Shown one piece after another: positions 32,242 through 38,764 of a stretch of DNA of 64,000 nt (positions are counted from its first letter, which is position 1; each line of letters opens with the position of its first letter). Below the pieces are notes generated by a model. It ran no database searches, was not told the origin of the DNA, and saw only the letters and a list, made by a program, of their open reading frames with translations. Origin of the DNA: Streptomyces toxytricini. Its GTDB lineage: Bacteria; Actinomycetota; Actinomycetes; Streptomycetales; Streptomycetaceae. The translations under genes and the position numbers were made by a program. The stretch covers positions 285,463 to 349,462 of the forward strand of contig NZ_BMTY01000002.1 in the NCBI RefSeq assembly GCF_014649915.1, given 5' to 3'.

Positions 32242-32406
32242 GGGCGCAGCGTAATACCGGGCGCAGAGGTTGCCCACCGAATGATCTGTTGATAGGGCAA
32301 GACCGACCCGAAAGGCGCAACTCGCGACAAGCGGGAGGCGGGCGGGGGCGCGACGGGCCCCCGCGGGTGCCGCGAAGTCCCGCCCGGTGCGGCGGCAGGG
32401 CCGCCG

Positions 32407-32703
32407 TCAGTCCATTTCGAGGACGCGCGCGTGCAGGACCTGGCGCTGCTGCAGGGCGGCGCGGACCGCGCGGTGCAGGCCGTCCTCCAGGTACAGGTCG
32501 CCCTGCCACTTCACGACGTGGGCGAAGAGGTCCCCGTAGAAGGTGGAGTCCTCGGCGAGCAGCGTCTCGAGGTCCAGCTGCCCCTTGGTCGTCACCAACT
32601 GGTCGAGCCGGACCGGGCGCGGGGCGACATCCGCCCACTGCCGGGTGGTTTCCCTGCCGTGGTCGGGGTACGGCCGCCCGTTTCCGATGCGCTTGAAGAT
32701 CAC
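32407..32703 (-). CDS. Conserved 98-residue protein (sometimes labelled VapB-like)
   Basis: Starts IFKRIGNGRPYPDHG and has a compact C-terminal part GDLYLEDGLHRAVRAALQQRQ that resembles the ParB/sulfiredoxin-type GxHR turn. From memory, Streptomyces homologues are labelled VapB antitoxin, but no toxin gene adjoins it here, so the label is doubtful. GTG at 32703 follows TAGGCT with six bases between, suggesting a leaderless message. Divergent from the HerA-like ATPase. Confidence 0.75.
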   Translation of the reverse strand: MIFKRIGNGRPYPDHGRETTRQWADVAPRPVRLDQLVTTKGQLDLETLLAEDSTFYGDLFAHVVKWQGDLYLEDGLHRAVRAALQQRQVLHARVLEMD

Positions 32704-32709
32704 ACGGAA

Positions 32710-32715
32710 AGCCTA
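32710..32715 (-). promoter_or_regulatory. Putative -10 element, leaderless start
   Basis: TAGGCT on the minus strand, six bases before the GTG at 32703, with no ribosome site between. Confidence 0.45.
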
Positions 32716-32791
32716 CCGGGCCCGTGCCTGCGGGCGCAGCCTCACGCGGGCGGTGCAAAAGTGGCGTACAGGGTCAATACGGGAGGGTCGT

Positions 32792-34381
32792 ATGAGCGAG
32801 AGCACCGCCCCGGAAGCGCCGGCCGACCGGATCGCCGCCGGTTACGCCTTCACCGGTCCGGCGCTGGAGCTGGGCGCACTGCTGTGGGACGGCGCCTGCC
32901 TGCCCGACCGGCGCGTCCGTGTTCCGCTCGCGGTGCTCGCCCGCCACGGCCTGATCGCGGGTGCGACCGGGACCGGCAAGACGAAGACCCTCCAGCTCAT
33001 CGCCGAGCAGCTGTCCGCGAGCGGCGTCCCGGTGTTCCTCGCCGACGTCAAGGGGGACGTCTCCGGCATCGCCGCCCCGGGCGAGCCGCACCCGAAGACC
33101 GCCGAGCGGGCCCGCGAGGTCGGCCAGGACTGGCAGCCGGGCGGCTGCCCCGCCGAGTTCCTCTCGCTGGGCGGCATCGGGCCGGGCGTCCCGGTGCGCG
33201 CCACGGTGACGGACTTCGGGCCGGTGCTGCTGTCGAAGGTGCTCGGCCTCAACCGCACCCAGGAGCAGTCGCTCGGACTGGTCTTCCACTACGCCGACGC
33301 CAAGGGCCTGGAGCTGTACGACCTCAAGGACCTGCGGGCCGTCGTCGCGTTCCTCGTGTCGGACCGCGGCAAGGCCGAGCTGAAGGACATCGGCGGCATC
33401 TCCGCGGCGACGGCCGGGGTGATCCTGCGCGCCCTGACCGCGTTCGAACAGCAGGGCGCGGGCGTGTTCTTCGGCGAGCCCGAGTTCGACACCGCCGACC
33501 TGCTGCGGACGGCGCCCGACGGGCGCGGCGTCGTCTCCCTGCTGGAGCTCCCGGCCGTGCAGGACCGGCCGCAGCTCTTCTCGACCTTCCTGATGTGGCT
33601 GCTGGCCGACCTGTTCGCGGCCCTGCCCGAGGCGGGCGACCTCGACAAGCCGAAGCTCGTCTTCTTCTTCGACGAGGCGCACCTGCTCTTCGACGGCGCC
33701 TCCAAGGCCTTCCTGGAGGCCGTCACCCGGACGGTCCGGCTCATCCGCTCGAAGGGCGTCGGCGTCTTCTTCGTGACGCAGACCCCCAAGGACGTGCCGG
33801 CGGACGTGCTGGCCCAGCTCGGCAACCGGGTGCAGCACGCGCTGCGCGCGTTCACGCCGGACGACGCCAGGGCGCTCAAGGCCGCGGTGAAGACCTACCC
33901 CCGTTCGGAGTACGACCTGGAGGAGCTCCTGACGGGGCTCGGGACCGGCGAGGCCGTGGTCACCGTGCTAGACGAGAAGGGCGCCCCGACTCCGGTCGCG
34001 GCGACCAGGCTGCGGGCCCCGCGGTCGCTGATGGCGCCGGTCGGGGCGGAGGCGCTGGACCGGGCGGTGCACGCGTCGCCGCTGTACGCGCGCTACGCGC
34101 AGCCCGTGGACCGCGAGTCGGCGTACGAGAAGATCAGCGCGGAGCAGGCCGCCGCAGAGGCGGCGGCGGAGGCCGAGGCGGCGCGGGCGGAACCCCCGCG
34201 TGCCGGCGCCGGGACGGAGGCCGCCCGGCCGCAGCAGCCCCGCCGGCCCGCGGAGGAGCCGTCTCTGGCGCAGCAGGTGATGGGGAGCGGAATCTTCCGC
34301 TCGCTCGCCCGGTCGGTCGGCACCCAGCTGGGCCGGGAGATCTCCCGCTCCCTCTTCGGTACCGCCCGGCGCCGCAGGTGA
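32792..34381 (+). CDS. HerA/VirB4-like ATPase (DUF853 family)
   Basis: A 529-residue P-loop ATPase. Walker A GATGTGKTKT at about residue 53, ADVKGDVSG, Walker B LVFFFDEAHLLF at about 290, and a FFVTQTPKDVP sensor-type segment; an arginine-rich C-terminal tail after an Ala/Glu-rich linker (about 450-500). DUF853 proteins are related to the HerA DNA pump and FtsK-like motors, but their cellular role is not firmly known. No NurA-like nuclease gene is nearby. ATG has GGGAGG five bases upstream. Confidence 0.87.
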   Translation: MSESTAPEAPADRIAAGYAFTGPALELGALLWDGACLPDRRVRVPLAVLARHGLIAGATGTGKTKTLQLIAEQLSASGVPVFLADVKGDVSGIAAPGEPHPKTAERAREVGQDWQPGGCPAEFLSLGGIGPGVPVRATVTDFGPVLLSKVLGLNRTQEQSLGLVFHYADAKGLELYDLKDLRAVVAFLVSDRGKAELKDIGGISAATAGVILRALTAFEQQGAGVFFGEPEFDTADLLRTAPDGRGVVSLLELPAVQDRPQLFSTFLMWLLADLFAALPEAGDLDKPKLVFFFDEAHLLFDGASKAFLEAVTRTVRLIRSKGVGVFFVTQTPKDVPADVLAQLGNRVQHALRAFTPDDARALKAAVKTYPRSEYDLEELLTGLGTGEAVVTVLDEKGAPTPVAATRLRAPRSLMAPVGAEALDRAVHASPLYARYAQPVDRESAYEKISAEQAAAEAAAEAEAARAEPPRAGAGTEAARPQQPRRPAEEPSLAQQVMGSGIFRSLARSVGTQLGREISRSLFGTARRRR

Positions 34382-34425
34382 CGGATGGGCGCCCCGCCGG
34401 GTGACGCACCGGCCGTCCCCGCTGC

Positions 34426-34431
34426 CACACT
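34426..34431 (+). promoter_or_regulatory. Putative -10 element, leaderless start
   Basis: CACACT six bases before the ATG at 34438; a GTGACG box about 18 bases upstream could be a -35. No ribosome site. Confidence 0.4.
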
Positions 34432-34437
34432 CGACCC

Positions 34438-35364
34438 ATGCGGACCGAACTCACCGACACCACGTCCAGCAAGGTCGACCGGGCCCTGCTCGAAGCCCGG
34501 CGGGCCATCGGAAGCCCCGCCATGGGCCTGGTCCTGACCCTCGTCATCGCCACAGACGAGGAGAACGCCTACGACGCGATCCGCGCGGCCACGGAGGCCT
34601 CCCGGGAGCACCCCTGCCGCATCATCGCGGTGGTCAAGCGCTCCTCGCGCGGCCCGAACCGGCTCCGCCAGACCCGGCTCGACGCCGAGCTGCGGGTCGG
34701 CTCGGACGCCGGGACCGGCGAGGTCGTCGTGCTGCGGCTGCACGGCGCGCTCACCGAGCAGGCCGGCTCCGTGGTCCTGCCGCTCCTCGTCCCCGACGCC
34801 CCCGTCGTGGCCTGGTGGCCCGCCGACGCCCCCGCCCACCCGGCCCGCGACCCGCTGGGCGCGCTGGCGCAGCGCCGGATCACGGACTCCGAGGCGGCCG
34901 CCGACCCGCTGGCCGCGCTGGCCGCGCAGGGGGCCGCGTACGCCCCCGGGGACACCGACCTGGCCTGGACCCGGCTCACCCCCTGGCGGGCGCTGCTCGC
35001 CGCCGCGCTGGACCAGAAGCCGCTGCCCGTGACCGGCGCGGCCGTGGAGAGCGAGGCCGGGAACCCGAGCGCGGAACTCCTCGCACGGTGGCTGGAGGAC
35101 CGGCTGGGCGTCTCCGTGGAGCGGATCGCCACCGGCGGGCCCGTCATCACCGGGGTGCGGCTGGGGACCCCCGAGGGCGACATCCGCGTGGACCGGCCCG
35201 ACGGGGTGCTGGCCACGTTGAGCCTGCCGGACAGCCCGGACCGCACCGCCGCCCTGAAGATCCGCAGCACGGCCGAGCTGCTGTCGGAGGAGCTGCGGCG
35301 GCTGCACGCGGACGAGGTGTACGCCGCCGCCCTGCGCCGGCGCCCCGACCCGGTCCCGGTGTAG
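34438..35364 (+). CDS. OpcA-like glucose-6-phosphate dehydrogenase assembly protein
   Basis: A 308-residue OpcA family protein. Signature parts: LTDTTSSKVDRALLEARRAIGSP near the start (given in part), ATDEENAYDAIRAATEASREHP, PLGALAQRRITDSEAA and TDLAWTRLTPWRALLAAALD. OpcA activates glucose-6-phosphate dehydrogenase and redox-controls it in cyanobacteria and actinobacteria. Here no zwf, pgl or transaldolase gene is adjacent, so this is a stand-alone copy; an operon copy likely exists elsewhere. It overlaps nothing and probably has its own promoter. Confidence 0.85.
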   Translation: MRTELTDTTSSKVDRALLEARRAIGSPAMGLVLTLVIATDEENAYDAIRAATEASREHPCRIIAVVKRSSRGPNRLRQTRLDAELRVGSDAGTGEVVVLRLHGALTEQAGSVVLPLLVPDAPVVAWWPADAPAHPARDPLGALAQRRITDSEAAADPLAALAAQGAAYAPGDTDLAWTRLTPWRALLAAALDQKPLPVTGAAVESEAGNPSAELLARWLEDRLGVSVERIATGGPVITGVRLGTPEGDIRVDRPDGVLATLSLPDSPDRTAALKIRSTAELLSEELRRLHADEVYAAALRRRPDPVPV

Positions 35365-35382
35365 GGCCGGGCCGGGGGCGGG

Positions 35383-35985
35383 TCAGCCGCCGGGCGCCTT
35401 CGCGGCCTTGGCGGCCTTGGCCGCGGCCTTCAGCTCCTGCTTGTGCGCCCGCACCTTGGCCAGCGACTCCGGCCCGGTGATGTCCGCCGCCGAGCGGTAC
35501 ACGCCGGCCTCCCCGTAGCCGCCGGCCGCCTCCCGCCAGCCCTCCGGCCGTACGCCGAGCCGCTTGCCCAGCAGCGCGAGGAAGATCTGCGCCTTCTGCT
35601 CGCCGAAGCCCGGCAGCGCCTTCAGCCGGTCCAGCAGCTCCGCCCCGGTCCCGACGCCGTCCCACAGCGCCGCCGCGTCCCCGTCGTAGTGCTCCACCAG
35701 GTACGCACACAGCTGCTGCACCCGCTTCGCCATCGACCCCGGATAGCGGTGGACGGCCGGCTTCCGCGACAGCAGCGCGGCGAACTCCTCCGGGTCGCAG
35801 GCGGCGATGGCATGGGCGTCGAGGTCGTCCGCGCCGAGCCGCTGCGCGATCGTGTACGGCCCGGCGAACGCCCACTCCATCGGCACCTGCTGGTCCAGCA
35901 GCATCCCGACGAGCGCGGCGAGCGGGCTGCGCCCGAGCAGCTCGTCGGCCTCCGGGTGCTGCGACAGCCGCAAGGTGGTGTCCAT
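35383..35985 (-). CDS. HhH-GPD base excision DNA repair protein
   Basis: A 200-residue HhH-GPD family protein. LLDQQVPMEWAFAGPYTI near the N-terminus, and the helix-hairpin-helix LPGFGEQKAQIFLALLGK at about 133-150. The family removes damaged bases. The Asp/Lys catalytic positions are not as clear as in Nth or AlkA, so substrate is open. The C-terminus is a Lys/Ala-rich tail (KAAAKAAKAAKAPGG) that may bind DNA. ATG at 35985; divergent from the VOC gene. Confidence 0.85.
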   Translation of the reverse strand: MDTTLRLSQHPEADELLGRSPLAALVGMLLDQQVPMEWAFAGPYTIAQRLGADDLDAHAIAACDPEEFAALLSRKPAVHRYPGSMAKRVQQLCAYLVEHYDGDAAALWDGVGTGAELLDRLKALPGFGEQKAQIFLALLGKRLGVRPEGWREAAGGYGEAGVYRSAADITGPESLAKVRAHKQELKAAAKAAKAAKAPGG

Positions 35986-36086
35986 GGCTCCAGCCTCTCG
36001 CGCGGCCGCGTTCCGCGCGCGGGCGGCGCACCGCGCGCCTAGCGTGGAACACCGGACGGAGCCCACGACACAGGAGTCGATCGACC

Positions 36087-36905
36087 ATGGCGGAGTTCTC
36101 GGAGGGCGCGCCCTGCTGGGCGGACGCGATGTTCACGGACGTCGAGGCGGCGAAGGCCTTCTACGGGGAGGTGCTGGGCTGGACCTTCGGCGAGGCGGCG
36201 AGCGAGTACGGCAACTACACGCAGGCGTACTCGGACGGCAAGGCGGTCGCCGCCGTCGTCCCCCCGATGCCCGGCACCGAAGCCCCGTCGCAGTGGTGCC
36301 TGTACTTCGCCTCGCCCGACGCGGCGGCCACCGCCGAGAAGATCAGGGCGGCGGGCGGCGAGGTGATGATGGGCCCGATGCAGATCGGCACGTACGGCAC
36401 CATGCTCATCGCGAAGGAGCCGAGCGGCGCGGTCTTCGGCGTCTGGCAGCCGGGCGAGCACCGGGGCTTCGAGAAGATGGGCGAGCCGGGCGCCTACACG
36501 TGGGCCGAGGTCTTCACCCGCGACCCCGAGCGCGTGGACGCCTTCTTCCCGCAGGTCTTCCCGTACGGGGCGCAGCAGATGCAGCCCGACGGCAGCCCCG
36601 AGGAGGAGGGAATGGACTTCCGGGTCTTCAGCGCGGGCGGGCCGGAGAACCCGGTGCTCGGCCGGATGGCGATGGGCGGGGACTTCCCGCCGGAGGTCCC
36701 GCCGTACGTCCAGCTCTACTTCTCGGTGCCGGACTGCGACGAGGCCGTGGCGAAGGCGCAGAGGCTCGGCGGCAGGCTGCACTTCGGGCCCATGGACAGC
36801 CCCTTCGGGCGGTTCGCGGCGCTCGCCGACCAGCAGGGCGCGGCGTTCGCGGTCATCGACACCTCGACCACCCAGGGCGGCATGCCCGCCATGACGGACG
36901 TGTAG
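36087..36905 (+). CDS. VOC (glyoxalase/bleomycin-resistance fold) protein, two domains
   Basis: A 272-residue protein with two VOC domains (about 8-125 and 140-265). Domain 1 contains APCWADAMFTDVEAAKAFYGE, domain 2 YTWAEVFTRDPERVDAFF. Metal-ligand residues are only partly kept, so it may bind rather than transform a ligand. AGGAG lies ten bases before the ATG; TAGCGT at 36040 might be its -10. It is followed after two bases by a Mop-domain gene, so they are co-transcribed. Confidence 0.87.
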   Translation: MAEFSEGAPCWADAMFTDVEAAKAFYGEVLGWTFGEAASEYGNYTQAYSDGKAVAAVVPPMPGTEAPSQWCLYFASPDAAATAEKIRAAGGEVMMGPMQIGTYGTMLIAKEPSGAVFGVWQPGEHRGFEKMGEPGAYTWAEVFTRDPERVDAFFPQVFPYGAQQMQPDGSPEEEGMDFRVFSAGGPENPVLGRMAMGGDFPPEVPPYVQLYFSVPDCDEAVAKAQRLGGRLHFGPMDSPFGRFAALADQQGAAFAVIDTSTTQGGMPAMTDV

Positions 36906-36907
36906 CC

Positions 36908-37327
36908 GTGCACCTGAGCATCCGGAACCGGCTGGTCGGCCGGGTGACGGCGGTGGCCGGCGGCGAGGCCGTGACGACGGTGGGAATCAGGCTGGAGGGC
37001 GGCGCGGACATCGTCGCGGCCATCACGAGCGACGCCGCCCGGGAACTCGACCTGAGCCCCGGCGCGGCGGTGACCGCCCTGGTCAAGGCCACCGACGTGG
37101 CGCTGGCGTCGGGCGCCGTCGAGGGCATCAGCATCCGGAACCAGATCTCCGGCACGGTCGCCGGCATCACCGAGGGCGGGGCCATGGCGTCGGTGCGCAT
37201 CGTGGTGAACGACGGCGAACTGACCGCGGCGATCACCCGCGACGCCGTCGAGGCCCTCTCCCTGGCCCCCGGCTCCCACGTGGTGGCCCTGATCAAGGCC
37301 ACGGAGGTCGCCCTGGCCACGGCCTGA
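36908..37327 (+). CDS. Double-Mop molybdate-binding protein (molbindin-like)
   Basis: A 139-residue protein made of two Mop domains (about 1-68 and 71-139), each starting SIRNRLVG or SIRNQISG and containing a (A/V)ALIKAT(E/D)VALA segment. Di-Mop proteins bind molybdate or tungstate oxyanions and store or sense them. No modABC transporter or molybdenum enzyme lies nearby. The GTG follows the VOC stop by two bases, with no own ribosome site, so expression depends on the upstream gene. Confidence 0.87.
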   Translation: MHLSIRNRLVGRVTAVAGGEAVTTVGIRLEGGADIVAAITSDAARELDLSPGAAVTALVKATDVALASGAVEGISIRNQISGTVAGITEGGAMASVRIVVNDGELTAAITRDAVEALSLAPGSHVVALIKATEVALATA

Positions 37328-37354
37328 CGGGCCGCTGCCCTCGCGGATCGGTGC

Positions 37355-38320
37355 TCAACCCGCGGAAGTACCGGGACTCACCTGCGGGTGGCCGGGCGAG
37401 CCCTCTGGAGACCGGCTTCGCGGAAGATCTGCACCGGGTCGCGGGACGCCGTGGAACACCTGGCTGGTGTGCCAGGAGCGGTGGTGTGCCGCCACGGGGC
37501 GGGCGCCCGGTTGCGGGCCGATGACCGGACGGCCCGCGAGGGCCGTGACGTGCTCGCGGGCTGCAGGGCTGCGCCCGACGAAGTGCTGCGAGACGAGGAT
37601 GAGGTGGCCGTCGCCGACACCGAGGACGCCCTTGTCGAAGAGCTTGTGGTGCAGTGAACACAGGCACAGGCCGTTCTCCACGTCATCCGGTCCGCCGAAC
37701 GCCCACCAGCGCACGTGCGCGGCCTCCAGTCCGACCGGCACCGCTCCGATCCGCCCGTCGTAGCCGCAGAACGCGCACTGGTACTCGTAGGCCGTCAGCA
37801 CCAGCTCCCGCATACGCCGGTCCCTCTGCCGTCGGGCGGACGGGGCCCGTCCGGTCTCTTCGGGCTCCAGCTCCAGCTCGAGCCCGATCGCCTCGCACAG
37901 TTCACCGTGCAGGGAGGGCGGGAAATGCCGGTCGAGCAGTACGCGCGCCAGCCGGCCCAGCAGCGACGGCTCGCGCCGCAGCGCCGTCCGCAGCTCCGGT
38001 GCCAGCCGCCCCGCAGCCCGGGACGCCCGCAGCTCCCGGACTCCGGTCCCGGGACTTCCCGGCCCGCGGTCGGTGCGCACCTCCCACACGCCGTCGCCGG
38101 CCAGGTGGTGGAAGGGATACGCGGGCGTCGTCCTGTGGGGCGGCCCGTACTCGGCCAGCAGCCGCTTCAGGTCCTCCTCCACGGCGCTGTAGACCAGCTC
38201 GCCGCCGGCGTCCTCCTGGAACCGTCCGAGGGCGTACAGCAGGAGGAGCGGCTTGTGCGGAGCGCGCGCCCCGTCCCTGGTCCACTGCCGCAACGTCGCG
38301 GTCCGCTCCACCCAGTCCAC
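37355..38320 (-). CDS. Phosphorothioated-DNA-binding HNH restriction endonuclease (McrA-like)
   Basis: A 321-residue type IV-like endonuclease. N-terminal about 150 residues form a sulfur-binding-like domain (APHKPLLLLYALGRF, and AYPFHHLAGDGVWEV with the YPF-W elements typical of this group). Residues about 195-250 form an HNH nuclease: CAFCGYD, EAAHVRWWAFGG and ENGLCLCSLHHKLFDKG, with the His-Asn-His residues and four zinc Cys. Such enzymes cut DNA with phosphorothioate backbone changes made by Dnd systems. GTG at 38320 with TACGAT upstream at leaderless distance. No dnd genes in the window. Confidence 0.85.
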   Translation of the reverse strand: MDWVERTATLRQWTRDGARAPHKPLLLLYALGRFQEDAGGELVYSAVEEDLKRLLAEYGPPHRTTPAYPFHHLAGDGVWEVRTDRGPGSPGTGVRELRASRAAGRLAPELRTALRREPSLLGRLARVLLDRHFPPSLHGELCEAIGLELELEPEETGRAPSARRQRDRRMRELVLTAYEYQCAFCGYDGRIGAVPVGLEAAHVRWWAFGGPDDVENGLCLCSLHHKLFDKGVLGVGDGHLILVSQHFVGRSPAAREHVTALAGRPVIGPQPGARPVAAHHRSWHTSQVFHGVPRPGADLPRSRSPEGSPGHPQVSPGTSAG

Positions 38321-38328
38321 GATCGGCG

Positions 38329-38334
38329 ATCGTA
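38329..38334 (-). promoter_or_regulatory. Putative -10 element, leaderless start
   Basis: TACGAT on the minus strand, eight bases before the GTG at 38320, with no ribosome site between. Confidence 0.4.
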
Positions 38335-38378
38335 GTGCGCCCCTGCTGACGCCGCCCGGTTCGGCCCCCAACGACGAA

Positions 38379-38412
38379 GACCCCGGCCGCAATGCGGTCG
38401 GGGTCTTCGTCT
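38379..38412 (-). terminator. Hairpin terminator after tRNA-Ser(GGA)
   Basis: AAGACCCCGACCGCA stem with near-perfect complement, located between the tRNA and the endonuclease gene on the same strand. Confidence 0.7.
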
Positions 38413-38430
38413 CGCCTTTTCAGGCGGCTG

Positions 38431-38515
38431 CGGAGGATACGAGATTCGAACTCGTGAGGGGTTGCCCCCAACACGCTTTCCAAGCGTGCGCCCTAGGCCT
38501 CTAGGCGAATCCTCC
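38431..38515 (-). tRNA. tRNA-Ser (anticodon GGA)
   Basis: On the minus strand GGAGGAT pairs with ATCCTCC; the anticodon loop TTGGAAA gives GGA; a long variable arm is present. 85 bases with discriminator G. Confidence 0.94.
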
Positions 38516-38585
38516 GCGACGAACAATACAAGACGATGAGGGGTGCTAGCGAACTCGATACCCGGGGCCTCCATCCGCTAGGGTG

Positions 38586-38678
38586 GGGGCAGCCCCTCAC
38601 GTGGCGCTATCTCACCCAACTCCCCCAGGGCCGGAAGGCAGCAAGGGTAAGTGGGCTCTGGCGGGTGCGTGGGGGGCG
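38586..38678 (+). ncRNA. ffs: Signal recognition particle RNA, small bacterial type
   Basis: The conserved SRP domain IV apical loop (GGCCGGAAGGCAGCAAGGG) lies at 38629-38648, and the outer stem CCCCTCACG pairs with GCGTGGGG near 38670. TAGGGT at 38579-38584 is a good -10. The gene lies just before dnaX, as is usual in Streptomyces. Ends are estimated to within about five bases. Confidence 0.88.
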
Positions 38679-38751
38679 TTCGCGTTCCCGGACGGGCGGG
38701 CGGGTGGTGGCCGCCGGATGTTCGGCGGGGCTGTTTGTCGGCGGGCCCGGA

Positions 38752-38757
38752 TAACCT
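38752..38757 (+). promoter_or_regulatory. Putative dnaX -10 element, leaderless start
   Basis: TAACCT seven bases before the GTG at 38765, without a ribosome site between them. Confidence 0.45.
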
Positions 38758-38764
38758 CGTAGAC

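Noticed and set aside
32407..32703. Antitoxin of a toxin-antitoxin pair
   Set aside because: No PIN-domain or other toxin gene is adjacent; the resemblance is weak.
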